Origin: Sebastes aleutianus
Taxonomy: Eukaryota; Chordata; Actinopteri; Perciformes; Sebastidae
Direction of reading: 5' to 3'
Assembly (NCBI GenBank): GCA_916700875.1
Contig: CAKAKS010000066.1
Coordinates: 6,048,243 to 6,112,242, forward strand
DNA length: 64,000 nucleotides
Of this stretch, positions 49,094-60,646 are shown piece by piece. The number at the start of each line of letters is the position of its first letter. Positions within the stretch are counted from its first letter, which is position 1. Under the pieces are notes generated by a model. It was not told where the DNA came from and searched no databases. It was given only the letters and a program-made list of their open reading frames with translations. The position numbers and the translations under genes were made by a program.

Positions 49094-49582
49094 TATGCCA
49101 ACACATTCTCACTCCCAACTCATCGAATACTGCCGCTTGACCAACGCACAGAGTGTGCCGTGTCTATATATGCTCATTGCAGGCATAGTGTCCTTTTTTC
49201 ACAGGATATTAGGTGTGGGCAACAAAACGACTTAGTTAGGCTTAAGAAAGAGACGTGGTTGACGTTGACTTCATTGACTAATGACTCACGATACTAACGA
49301 GTCACGTGACTAATGACTGCCGTGACAAAATAAGTCAATGGTTACTTTTAGTTTCACACGGGCCATGAACAGCGGTCTCCAGTTTGGAGAAAACTGAGAC
49401 TCTCACGCTATTAATACTACTTGTCACTTGCGTCACTTGCGCTGACCGTCGAATAACGCCGCTGATGGGTTTACATTGGAGTTAGTCCCGCAAAATGGTT
49501 CCTCCGTGCATCGGTATCCGATGCCGAGGGGCACTTACCAAGCGTCGGTATTTGACAAGTTGGGAGTGAGAATGTGTTGCAT
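49094..49582. mobile_element. TIR element family-5c with the shared cassette in reverse
   Basis: The left end (atgccaacacattctcactc, then ccaact) is the inverse of the right end (agttgggagtgagaatgtgt, then tgcat) over at least 25 bases with one difference, and the similarity continues into cgaatactgccgc / gcgtcggtatttg. The interior has the cassette in reverse: gcaacaaaacgacttagtta, then ttttagtttcacacgggcca. No transposase. The ACACATTCTCACTCCCAAC terminus is familiar from fish genomes. Confidence 0.75.
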
Positions 49583-50280
49583 ACAGTATGTGACTATGTG
49601 TAAATTAAAGTTTTTTAAATGTCATCTTTATCAGGATACGAGACATTTCAAATGTCAAGAGTGTTGAAATGTATAAATGGGGCCATCATCTTATCAAAAA
49701 TAAGCTTTCTTGCCACTACCACTCATTGGCCAATTAAGTACAAATTTCAAGTAAAAGTGTACTTTTTAAGTACAATTTTTTATTTATTTTTTTAATATTC
49801 AACACTAATACAAATGGATCTTTTAGTCAAACTGTGCTTTAAGAGGCTTTAGATTGTTGACAAGAAGAGAGGAAATGGAGCATCACAAGTAAATACACAA
49901 CTCTTAAAGACAAAACTACATTATGGTAATATTCCTCACAGACCATTGTCCATTATCGCCATCATGAGGATATGGACAATGCCAATGGTTTGGTCTTATG
50001 GAGCGGCTCAATCGTGGTGCGGATGTATGTGAAAGGGTGCAGTCTGGTCGTCTTGTCACAACATTGAGTTTGAGCCCTGAAGACAGAGACGGCGTTATCC
50101 TCTTATTGTCATGGAGAGTAGTGCTTTGGAGACTTGAGGCACAAAGGCTGGAGGAAAGTTAGCCTTAAATCTGCTTTGGGGATCGAGTTAGACATTTGCA
50201 TGATGGAAGAACATCCTCAGAGGAAGGCTTCGTGTTCAGTCAGTGGGGTTAGGATGGAGAATCACCTTTACCCCAGCTGG

Positions 50281-50321
50281 ACTACTACTTCTACCACTAC
50301 TTCTACTACTACTACTACTAG
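50281..50321. repeat. (CTA)n trinucleotide tract, imperfect
   Basis: About 13 units, with ctt and cca variants in the first half. Confidence 0.9.
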
Positions 50322-50607
50322 AGCTCTGAGTGTTTTGAAAGGTAGGAAAGAGAAAGGGGGAAAAAAGGAGTGGAGGCATATTGTCTAAACAATGTGATGC
50401 AGATTAGTCTACTCCACACAGGGAATTGCACAATAAAAACCTAATACAGAAAAGGCATGCTTGTGCGAGACAACAAAACCTTGAGCGTGGGTGAGCTAGG
50501 CCTATATAAACTTTGATGGCGAAATGTACTGATGTGTGAGTATCTGTGGTTAAGCAGTGAGAAAAATAAAAACAGCTTGTGCAAGGTTTGCATAGACTTG
50601 TGCATGT

Positions 50608-50625
50608 GCACACACACACACACAC
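50608..50625. repeat. (CA)n microsatellite
   Basis: Nine CA units. Confidence 0.9.
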
Positions 50626-51132
50626 GTATCCAGGCTCATTACACCCCTGTAGCTCCACTCAAGTGGAAAAACACCCCCGTCACTTTCCCCACCGCATCCT
50701 CACTCTCTAGATAGTTCCCAGTCAACATCCACCCCTGTCACCCTTCCTCAAAAAAAATCCTTGAGGAGGTCAACCGAGAGATTAAGACCCTTCAAATGGG
50801 GTCATGGAGATCAATGATCAAACAGAGAGCCAGGCCCAGCCCCCCACTCCTCCCACTTTATTTCAGGAAGCCTGATAATAGAGACAAAAAGGCTGGCTAA
50901 CTACTTCCCTCCACCATGACCCAACCACCCTCTTAATCTCTGGCGGTGGCCTCACCTATAGCTGTCACTGACGGTTCCACCAATCACTGATCACAACATC
51001 TCCATTAATTGGGTGTGAATCTCAGAAATGTGAGAGTAAATGTAAGTGTTTTTACAAATGACATTGGTGATTGGATCCAAGAATAGAATAAAAAAGTATA
51101 TTTTACGATGTGTTATCAAAATGTGTTGTAAA

Positions 51133-51842
51133 TAGGGCGATAATAACGCGTTAACGCAAATTTGTTTTAATGCCACTAATTTCTTTAACGTATTAACTCA
51201 ACTTCTGATTTTTAGGTTGCAGCGGGCTCAGTTTTAAAGCTAGAGTGAAGAAACTAGAATACCTAAGGAAGCCATTGGTACCAACCATGTCATACTAACT
51301 TGTCGCAAAGCAGGCTAAATAACGCTCCAGACTTACGCTACATTTTGGCGAGGAAAAACTGGCATGGCCATTTTCAAAGGGGTCCCTTGACCTCTGACCT
51401 CAAGATATGTGAATGAAAATGGGTTCTATTGGTACCCACGAGTCTCCTCTTTACAGACATGCCCACTTTATGATAATCACATGCAGTTTGGAGCAAGTCA
51501 TATTCTAGTCAGCACACAGCTATTGTTGCTTGTTGGGCTTGAGTTTGCCATGTTATGATTTGAAAATATTCTTTTATGCTAAATGCAGTACCTGTGAGGG
51601 TTTCTGGACAATATCTGTCATTGTTTTGGGTTATTAATTGCTTTCCAATAATATATATATACATACATCTGCATAAAGCAGCATATTTTCCCACTCCCAT
51701 GTTGATAAGAGTATTAAAAACTTGACAAATCTACCTTTAAAGTTAATTTTTTAACAGATAAAACATTTGATTAATTTGCAATTAAACATGGACAATCATG
51801 TGATTAATCACAATTAAATATTTCAATCGATTGACAGCACTA
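51133..51842 (-). mobile_element. Family-1 hAT miniature element, copy E
   Basis: Starts tagggcgataataacgcgtt and ends aatcgattgacagcacta. The core is complete: ggcgaggaaaaactggcatg, tcccttgacctctgacctca. One end has tagggcga instead of tagggctg, and flanking octamers differ. Confidence 0.84.
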
Positions 51843-54800
51843 AAATTAGACAAACATAGATACGAAAGCAAAATAAAAAATGATAAAAAGTACAAGTACA
51901 AGAACAACCCTTCACACAATGGGTCCATTAAATATTAAGTCTTGGCAAAAACATGCAATCACACCTGTCATACAGTGATCTATTTCACCCCCCCCTGCTG
52001 TGCAAGTGCTCTCTGATTTCTATTGTGTGTATCCAGAAGGGGCACACATGCATTGGTCAAATGAGACCTCTTCAATGGAAAAACACTTTGTTGGTTGTGG
52101 GTTTTCCATCATTGTGTGAGCCACATTCCTGTGGACCACAGGAGAGCAGAAACTGGCTGCGAGAGAAACCCACTCAGCTGTGGGGCTGGTGAAGTTGTTC
52201 CCCCCAGAAAACACGCCTTCCAATGAGTTCTACGCTTTCACATGCTGGAGTAGGTTCAACATTTTTAGAGGTAAAAGCTAGAATACTTTTATTGGGGGTT
52301 TAAGAGTGAGGAAAGAGAAAGGAGAAACATAGAGGGAGATCAAAGAATGACACCAGGTTTTCCTCTATTTAATAAAGCTATTCATTTTTGATAGAAAGTT
52401 ATCAGAGTCAATCAACTTTAACAGTTTATAGCCAGTATTTAACCACAATGTTCTGAAAGAAGTTGTGTTTCAGGTTCAGGGTAAGCATGGCCGGGGAGAT
52501 GAATGAATGCTAAAAAAAAAAAAAAGCAAGGGGAGAAGGCATGAAGTGAGAGAGGCCGGAGATTTGAAACTTCCTGTCTCTAGTGTTTTATCAATGGAAA
52601 TGAAAGTGTTCCGACACTGTAGTTGTGGGAAAAGAGGAGGGAAAGTGAACATTTGTCAAGAAATGTCCTGTTTTCTACAACTGCATTATTAAGGAGCTAA
52701 AAAACGAAATTCACAACAAAACTTTATATTGTGACCTTTAAAAAGATCCAAATATAAACATATTCAGATTATTTTTTTATCCTTCTTTAATCTATGGAGG
52801 ACAGAACCTGCCAAAATGAAAAATAAATTATTGACTCAATAAATAAATAAATATGTCATTAAATGTAGCAAAAATAATATGATTAAAAGTCTCTGGAGAT
52901 AACTTCTGTTTTGATGCTATATAAAAATAAATTGAATTGAATATTAAAAATAAATGAAGCCATTAATTAATTGATAAAATGTGACATAAATTGATAATTC
53001 TGTAATAATTTGCATTAACTGCCTTATTTATTTACTCTTCTGTTTAATTTTCCATTTGATTTATTTATGTATTTATTTTATATAAAATTTTAAATGTATT
53101 GATCTATTTTTGCATTGTTTTTTGTTTTGTATTTCTTTTTTTCTTTATTTATTAATTTATGCACGATTTTCCCTTTGCATTTCACCCCTTATTTACAGCA
53201 TCAGGATTTGATTTAAATAAAAAACATAAAAATGATAATAGGAATATAAGTGCAGAGTAAAGACACAGAGAGGAAAAATGAAGGAAGTGCCCCCCAATGC
53301 AAAAAAAAACGCCATCCAATAAGAAACGATGTAAACGAAGGGTTAAATCCAAGGCGACTGGCCAACAGTGACTTCATCAATGCAGTGCAGATGCAAAGTC
53401 TCATTTTGACACTTATCAGATGGCATTTCAGGATATGTGTAATGCTTTCTTTCACTGTCTATCACCCCCCCTACTCAGAGTGTGTCCCTGTGACACATTC
53501 AGACCTACACAGTATGTAAGTGTTACAACGTAGAATATGGATGCAGACACTTTTACGTGAACTCAAACAACCACAGATTTACACTCCATGCTCCACTAGC
53601 GTCATCCAAAATTCATGAAGAAATTCACCAGCTGTGCTTAAACGATTATATCAAGTCATAACTGAGATATAGTAATCCACTTTTATGAAGAAATTGAATG
53701 CATACTGATAATCAACAGTAGTTTAACACAGTTTGTGGGGAAGCTCAGTGGTTTACAGTAGACCTCAACCTCTGAGAGGCTTTTCCCCTGACCTACTGTA
53801 GAAAAAAAAGGCTTGTTTATGCAGGTCGTGACAACAAATGAGGAGATGTTCTCGGCTTGGCTTGTGATTGTGTCAACAGCGGTCAACAGCAGCCGTCAGA
53901 AAGTATTCCTTTACGTGAGGAAAACGATTCTTTCTAGGATCAGCTGAAGGCAGAAAACACGGCACATATGAAACAAACAATGTCTGCGTCAATGTGCCCG
54001 CGTGTGTGTGAGTGTATGTGCGTGTCTGCCTGTCTGTCTCCGTCAAAACATGGCAAAATTTGATGATTAATGATTGTTTGCATGCTGGTTGGCGAGGAGG
54101 TGAAAATCTGTCACTGCCTCCAGTCTGCCTCTTGGTTACAGTCGCCTTGATTTTCCGGAAATTGAGACGACGAGAGCTGGAGCGATTTTTATTATTCTAA
54201 CAATTAACACCAACAGTCAGTAATTCACTTCATTCTTGTGTATGACGCATTTGAGTGGCTGTTTGTTCTGTGCGGTGGATCTTTGTCACAATGCATAAGC
54301 AACATCACATTCAGCTTTGGTACACTGGAAACAGATGTGCTTCAATTCATACCAGGCTCTGTTTTCCTCACAATGGACTCATAACGGGACTGGATTGACT
54401 TGAGTTTGAGTGTATATGTGTGTGAGAGAGAGTGAGTGTGTGTGAATGAGTGAGGGATTGAGTGTGAAAGAGAGAGGGAGGATGAGGGGGTGCTTTTCCT
54501 GTTCAGTCATTTGGGGACTTTGACCACAATGTTTCAACGCTTCTGTCTTCAATCTTAGAAGAGAGCTGTCGTCATTGTTCTCAAGGTTAGATATTGCAGC
54601 CTCCCCCTTTTTTTTTGTTATCTGCATCTCTTATGTCTCCTCTTGCCATTTTCACATGAGTTCTCCCCCCTTTCTCCCCCTCTCTGTGAGTCACTGCAGT
54701 CGCTCCATTGTTTTTTTGCACTCTTCATCAGTTTCATTCTGTCTTCTATCTCTTCCTCAGACGACACAAACGCCAATAGAGCCAAAAAAAGACCTCTGCC

Positions 54801-55861
54801 TACGAACACTGACAGCATTTTCTAAAACAAGAGCCCCTCGTGGACGCAGTCCATTAGGCCCATCCATCCAAACAGACCTGCTTTGTTGAGGTGTTATATC
54901 AACAGGGTGACCTCCCCTCCACTCCTCCCCAGCTTCCTTGGGCCCCCCAACGGCAGGAGATTGATGTCAACAAGGAATTTTGTCCCACATTTCCTTCTGC
55001 CTCCTCCAGACCCACCCTGCTCCTGAAAAACACTTGCACCAGCACAGAGGGCCCCAGTGAGGCCTTAACAGGCCCGCTGAGTTGCGTTACCCCACCGCCA
55101 CCTCCTCTCACCCCTCGCTCTAGCCGTGCCAGAAACACCCTAAGTCACTAACGTGACACCGTAAACAAGGAGTGCCCCAGAAAACAGCACTAGCGAATGC
55201 AAGCGTGTGTGTGTGTTGAGGAAATGAGCCACCTTGTTCTGTCAACAGAGCGGTTGCTGTGAGATGAGGGCCAACACGGAGACGTCATTTGTGTACAGTG
55301 TCATCGCCAGAGGAGCTGCCAATAGAATTCAGACCAACTAAATTTGGGCTTGTTTCATGGGTGGTGCTTGTTAAACTTTCACAAGAAGCAAGAACCTGCA
55401 ACACAGCTGCTGTCTTCTGAGGTCTGCAGAGTTCAGATGGAGAAAGAGAAAGTCAGGGGTGTGCAGCGAGACTTTGAAAAATCGAATACATGTTCCAATA
55501 AAACTCCGCAACAATACATAATCTCATTCATCTGTGGGCCTAATCTGATTTAGGATCTAGATCACGTACAGACGTTCAGGGACAGACACTCTCGCTTTCT
55601 CTACAGACTTCCATCCATGGTTGTAACATTATACACCATGTAAGAAATGACCAGGGGAATGTGTGCTTTCATATTTACAAACAAGAAAGAAAGAAAGCTT
55701 CAAAGCATGCCACTGGCAACTGAGACTTGAGGTTTCATTGTTGACAAAAAAAAATACAAAACAAATTATGAAACAAAGTAATATTGTGCCTCAGAATATT
55801 CCTGTTTAGAAAAATAAATTCCATTTGAATGATTTTCTATTTCAAGTGCAGTTGTCAACAA
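51843..55861. other. Non-coding stretch, mostly single-copy-looking
   Basis: Four kilobases. AT-rich runs with TTTATTTATTTA words at 52800-53170; GT/GA-rich DNA at 54410-54480; a pyrimidine tract ending cttcctcag at 54752-54760, followed by a weak frame; and a GC-richer section at 54830-55150 with frames open on both strands (54891-55151 plus, 54899-55138 minus). No recognisable protein or repeat family. Confidence 0.35.
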
Positions 55862-56050
55862 TACAGAGCTGTGTATCATTTTGACATCGATACAGATTAT
55901 GCGATATTATGTTTTGTGATACTGTATCGATTCTCAAAAACACTATCGATTTTCAATTAATAGTTTACATGCAAAGATTTGTGGCAGACAGTGGCTCATG
56001 TACTGTATATGGCGATATGTTCTTTACAGTTTTCCTAAAATTAGATTAAA
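55862..56050 (-). repeat. Partial second copy of the 4942-5796 element
   Basis: Starts cagagctgtgtatcattttg. The words atattatgttttgtgatact and cagttttcctaaaattagat are reverse complements of words in the right half of 4942-5796. It stops where family-1 copy F begins and does not visibly resume after it. Confidence 0.55.
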
Positions 56051-56656
56051 AAGGGCTGTCAAAGTTAACGTGTTAATGTAAATTCATTTCGATGCCACTA
56101 ATTTCTTTAACGCATTAACACAACTTGTGATTTTTAGGTTGTAGCGGGCTCAGTTTTAAAGCTATGAATGAAGGTACTGGTATCATATGAAACTAAGAAA
56201 CCTAAAGGAATCCATTGGCAACCATGTCATACTAGCTTGTCGCGAAGGAGGATAAATAACGCTCCAAACTTAAGCTAAATTTTAGCGAGGAAAAACTGGC
56301 ATGTCCAGTTTGGGGCAAGTCATAGTCAAGTCAGCACACTGACACACTGACAGCTGTTGTTGCCTGTTGGGCTGCAGTTTGCCATGTTATGATTGGAGCA
56401 TATCTTTTATACTAAATGCAGTACATGTGAGGGTTTCTGGACAATATTTGTCATTATTTTGTGTTGTTAATTGATTTCCAATAATAAATATATACATACA
56501 TTTGCATAAAGCAGCATATTTGCCCACTCCCATGTTGATAAGAGTATTACATTTTGAACAGATAAAAAATGTGCCATTGATTTGGGATAAATCACGATTT
56601 AATCATGGACAATCATGCGATTAATCACGATTAAATATTTTAATGGATTGACAGCC
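56051..56656 (-). mobile_element. Family-1 hAT miniature element, copy F, with an internal deletion
   Basis: Starts aagggctgtcaaagttaacg and ends taatggattgacagcc. The core is shortened: aaaaactggcatg is followed directly by tccagtttggggcaag, skipping about 130 bases present in copies A-E and G. Both deletion ends carry CATG/ACATG in intact copies, so a microhomology join is likely. The octamers agattaaa and agtataaa outside it match at six of eight positions. Confidence 0.82.
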
Positions 56657-56880
56657 CAAGTATAAAGTCTGGAGCTATTCCATAGACAATGAATGGGAGA
56701 TCCACCGAATATTTGTTTTCTTTTTTATACCCAAATGAGCTTTATTTTATTGGAGTGTTGTCAGTTGTGAAACAGAAAATGTCCCCATTTACTCAAATCA
56801 TTCCCCTGGGTGCTGTCAGTGTCATCTAGAACATCTCTCCCTATTCATTGTCTATGGAGCATATCCAGACTTTATACTTG
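56657..56880. mobile_element. Palindromic miniature element directly beside copy F
   Basis: caagtataaagtctggagct, then ccatagacaatgaatgggag is the inverse of ccctattcattgtctatgga, then tatccagactttatacttg. The arms are about 43 bases with few mismatches, around a 140-base spacer. Non-coding. It abuts the end of copy F. Confidence 0.65.
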
Positions 56881-57584
56881 ATGACATCACAAGTTTGAGT
56901 TTTAGCACTTTGGGAGAGAGTTGTTCATGTTCATGTTTTGAAAATGGGCGTAGTTCCCCTTTAAATGGGTACAATATATCAGCCCCTAAAAATATTAAAC
57001 ATATGTTAACTTGTGGTCACATTAAAGGGCACGCCAAGTTTAATTACAGCACACCTGAATAAATCCATTTTGTCCACATATGCTTCAACAAAACAAAGAG
57101 GTTGCAGACAGTTCTAACTGTCCCCATGAAACCACAGTCTCATGAGAGAGATACTCGAGTCAGGGGGATTGAAGGAGAACACTGTGGCAAGACCTGCAGC
57201 ATTATATCCATGCATCACATATGGTATATACAAAACCTTACGCATGACTTCTTGTTTTAATTTAGAGTGACCTGTCTAATAAACATTTAGACATGCTGAA
57301 ATCGTTTAAACATTTCAAAGGGATTACTAAGGATGTAACCAGGCGCAGTTTTCCGGAGCAAATTGTTATGGTGGATCAAAGGTTACGCCTCTGGTTGAAA
57401 AGGTTATTTTCAAAGTGTTATGGATTACAGTAATCTTAAACATCATTACGACCTTTATTGTTATTTTCATTAGCTGCATTTCTCTAACGTAGTTAAACAA
57501 TTTAACGTCCAGATGACTTTGCCTTCATATCTGCAGAATATAAAGGCCAGGAATATAAAAAGAGGATTGTTTCGACTATATGAA
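56881..57584. other. Non-coding stretch, no feature recognised
   Basis: The first 60 bases may extend the neighbouring palindromic repeat. The rest is AT-rich DNA with no exon or repeat signal. Confidence 0.4.
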
Positions 57585-58868
57585 AGGGATGTCACGATAT
57601 CAATACCCGTGAAATTCCATTATTCTCAATACCAATTCGATACCACAGTAAAAAACAAAAGTAAAACAATAAATCCCATGTATTTCAACATTCACTCATT
57701 TATTACGTTTGCATATTTTTTTGTTAGGACGTTAAACAGGTCATAATTCCCTCTCTATCATTTATTTTATATTGCTGTGAAAACATCTCCTTCAAACAAC
57801 TGAATTTAGTCAAGTTTCTCGCCAAAAACTACATTTTACAAGATTACATTTCACATTATGATAACGTTAGAATTTACCGTAACTCAATACTCATTTTAAT
57901 TTTATTTAATTTTATTTATTTACTGAATAGAGCCTGAACGCATCATAATGTAACTCAATGCAACCTCCGTTAATGTTAGCTGTTAGCTCTGTTATTTAGC
58001 CAAGCAGGACTGTGCTGCTCATCGGCTGCTAACAGCTAACAGCTAACGTTAACTAGCTCTCCTCCTGCCGATTTCAACACGGATTTGTTGTTCACAATGT
58101 AGCATTATCAGGGAAAAAATAGGGATGCATCCTGGACGTGTCGAAAGTGAGTTTACTGCATCTCAAACACATTCAGTGTGTTCCAATCCGCGTACTTCTG
58201 TACTTACACTTACTACTTTGAGTGCATAAGTGCGTTCACACTGGGAAGTACGGCAAAATACAGTGCACTCAAAGTACCCGGATGTTGTACTCAAAACGGT
58301 CAAATCGTTGAGTGTGGAACGCTGGACACTTTCCACACTCAACTCTCGCCATCTTGGTTACATAGCGGAAGGGGCGGAGCCACGACCACTATTCAAACAT
58401 ACGTAGATAACAGAATAAAACAATACAATACGTAAACATACTGGTGCATTTTCAGCCAACAGGAGGACACATCGTAGACGTAGGCGACGACATTGGAAAC
58501 GTAATTTCCATTCCGCTTTCACTTTTTTTCAGAAGATATTTTGGCAGGTAGCGAGCCGCGGTCAAATGTTGCGATCGTCATTTCCGGTTAGTGCGCCGCA
58601 GAGTATTCGATTTGAGACGACCCTACCCCGCTGAAATTTAGGCACTACTCAAGTGAGTACAGAGTGCACAAAGTGCACTACATTGAAGTGTACTTCTGGG
58701 AGTACGTTGATTGGAACACACTCATTGTCTATCGTCCCCGGGACAATGGGACGCCGTTAGACTCGAGGCCCCCCGGTACCTGCAGTACTGTAGAAAAACG
58801 AGTACCATCACGTTTTCAGAATTCTGGCATCGACTTGGTACCGCAGTATTGCTTCTCGTGATATCCCT
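57585..58868. mobile_element. Large hAT-like TIR element hosting a second element
   Basis: The left end agggatgtcacgatatcaat is the inverse of the right end gcttctcgtgatatccct. Further in, ataccaattcgataccacag pairs with gacttggtaccgcagtat. Within it, gttagctgttagctctg (57977-57993) and gctaacagctaacagctaac (58025-58044) form an inner inverted repeat. A separate TIR element occupies 58175-58722. No transposase frame survives, so it is non-autonomous or decayed. Confidence 0.65.
58175..58722. mobile_element. Nested TIR element (AGTGTGTTCCAATC...GATTGGAACACACT)
   Basis: agtgtgttccaatccgcgta and acgttgattggaacacact are inverse with few mismatches, 548 bases apart. Subterminal words gtacttctgtacttacactt and gtgcactacattgaagtgta are loosely inverse too. 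The interior is CpG-containing and non-coding. It sits inside the element at 57585-58868, whose right arm resumes at about 58730. Confidence 0.7.
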
Positions 58869-59551
58869 ATTTATTAAAGTTCAAACTTAATATGGTTAAG
58901 AAACGTAAAAAACATTCATGTTCTCTCAGTATTCGTACGCTGTTACTGTCCTAACCTGGTGATGACCTAATGAGTTTAAAGCTTCTAGGAAGCAAAAGTT
59001 TCAGTGAAGTCGCTCCACTGGCCCAAAACATCTCAAGGCAATGTGCACTGACCCTTAGTAGGACTTGTTTACTTGGAAAAGAGCTAATGGAAATTCTAAT
59101 AAATAATGAAAAGATACATAACATACTGGGTATATATGCCGTCTTATACCAGACCTTTAAAGGATACATGTGCATGTGAGATTATTTGGGTCCTGCGGAA
59201 GCAGACAAGGCTGCAAGACTGATGTAGCCACTTTTTCTGATATTGATGTGGGAGCTTGGACAAGCTGAAAATATCCTAAAAATAGATGACATTAACCCAG
59301 TTATGCTATTTTTTTGGGACTTTCTGATAATAGAAAAACATCACTTATGCTTCATTGTACATTTTAAACTTTTTAATGGAGGGAAATATAAAAATACTCT
59401 AACCCCCTTCAGGCAAATCATCTAAAGCAGCTACTGTATGTCAGAGAGGTAATGCACAGATGACTCCAGATAAATAAATGAGTGTTACTATGTGCGATAA
59501 GTGTGTGCAGCTGGACACACTGTACATAATCCGACACTTTCCCGGGTTCAC
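58869..59551. other. Non-coding stretch, no feature recognised
   Basis: AT-rich. The frames at 58951-59179 cover the same bases on both strands and show nothing recognisable. Confidence 0.4.
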
Positions 59552-59646
59552 TCAGAGGTCTTGCTGCGGTGCCTCCAACAACCCAGAGGATGATGAAGTC
59601 TTGGAAATGGGAAGTGGCATATCTTTAATTGTGCTTTTATCCTCAG
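59552..59646 (-). CDS. Candidate terminal coding exon (weak)
   Basis: On the minus strand, cgtgtctcctcag is a reasonable acceptor. It is followed by 30 codons and TGA, beginning after two bases of a split codon. The peptide EDKSTIKDMPLPISKTSSSS continues to GLLEAPQQDL; it is hydrophilic and Ser/Pro-rich, like a disordered C-terminus. The same frame is also open upstream to 59794. I do not recognise it. It is oriented like the gene ending at 4563, but two stop-bearing ends of one gene would require alternative transcripts. A chance frame is quite possible. Confidence 0.2.
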
Positions 59647-59962
59647 CTGAGGAGACACGCTGCACTTCCACTGGACCACGAAGGCCAGTGCTAAGAGTGG
59701 TTTGCCACCTGTTTCTGACATGTACCTTGGTACTTTTAGTGTAACTTTCATTTAATATTAAGCAACTCGGCTCTACAGTAGAGCATTTTGACAACCTTCA
59801 TCAATAAGTAATGTGAGGACATAAATATTCCCAAACTTCCTGAAGACAAACCACACACAAGTTAGGGACAAAATGTACCTCACCAGTTGGCACGACAGCA
59901 AAACCCTCTCCATTTTGTTAAGGGTTACGATTACAAGCAAGTCTTAATTTATAATTAGTAAG

Positions 59963-60638
59963 TAGGGCTGTCAATCAATTAAAATATTTAATCGGGATTA
60001 ATTGCATGATTGCATTGCATCGCACATTTTTTATCTGTTCAAAATGTACCTTAAAGGGAGATTTGTAAAGTATTTAATACTCTTATCAACATGGGAGTGG
60101 ACAAATATGCTGCTTTATGCAAATGTATGTATATATTTATAATTGGAAATCAATTAACAACACAAAACAATGACAAATATTGTCCAGAAACCCTCACAGG
60201 TACTGCATTTAGGATATAACATATGCTCAAATCATATAATTGCAACAACAGCTGTCAGTGTGTCAGTGTGCTGACTTGACTATGACTTGCCCCAAACTGC
60301 ATGTGATTATCATAAAGTGGGCATGTCTGTAAAGGGGAGACTCGTGGGTACCCATAGAACCCATTTTCATTCACATATCTGGAGGTCAGAGGTCAAGGGA
60401 CCCCTTTGAAAATGGCCATGACAGTTTTTCCTCTCCAAAGTTTAGCGTAAATTTGGAGCGTCATTTAGCCTCCTTCGCAACAAGCTAGCATGACATGGTT
60501 GTAACCAATGGATACATTAGGAATCAAGCCTGTTACAACCTCCAAAAGACCAAATAAGGTTAATGCATTGAAGAAATTAGCGACATTAAAACAAATTTGC
60601 GTTAACGCGTTATTATAACGGTAACTTTGACAGCCCTA
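59963..60638 (+). mobile_element. Family-1 hAT miniature element, copy G, with perfect target duplication
   Basis: Starts tagggctgtcaatcaattaa and ends ggtaactttgacagcccta. TTAGTAAG lies directly outside both ends (59955-59962 and 60639-60646), a perfect 8-bp target duplication, the hAT signature. The full core is present: catgggagtggacaaatatg, tgtccagaaaccctcacagg, ggggagactcgtgggtaccc. The length is 676 bases and no transposase is encoded. This is the best reference copy for the family in the window. Confidence 0.92.
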
Positions 60639-60646
60639 TTAGTAAG

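Larger units (their letters stand above)
49583..51132. other. Non-coding stretch with two microsatellites
   Basis: Contains a CTA tract and a CA tract (listed separately). The frame at 50134-50388 is a by-product of the CTA tract, which it reads as a threonine run. Nothing else. Confidence 0.4.

Noticed and set aside
50134..50388. 84-codon plus-strand frame with a threonine run
   Set aside because: The run is the (CTA)n microsatellite read in one frame.
54575..55151. Pyrimidine tract ending cttcctcag followed by plus-strand frames, considered as an exon
   Set aside because: Frames close within about 40 codons, no donor pairs with it, and the opposite strand is open too.
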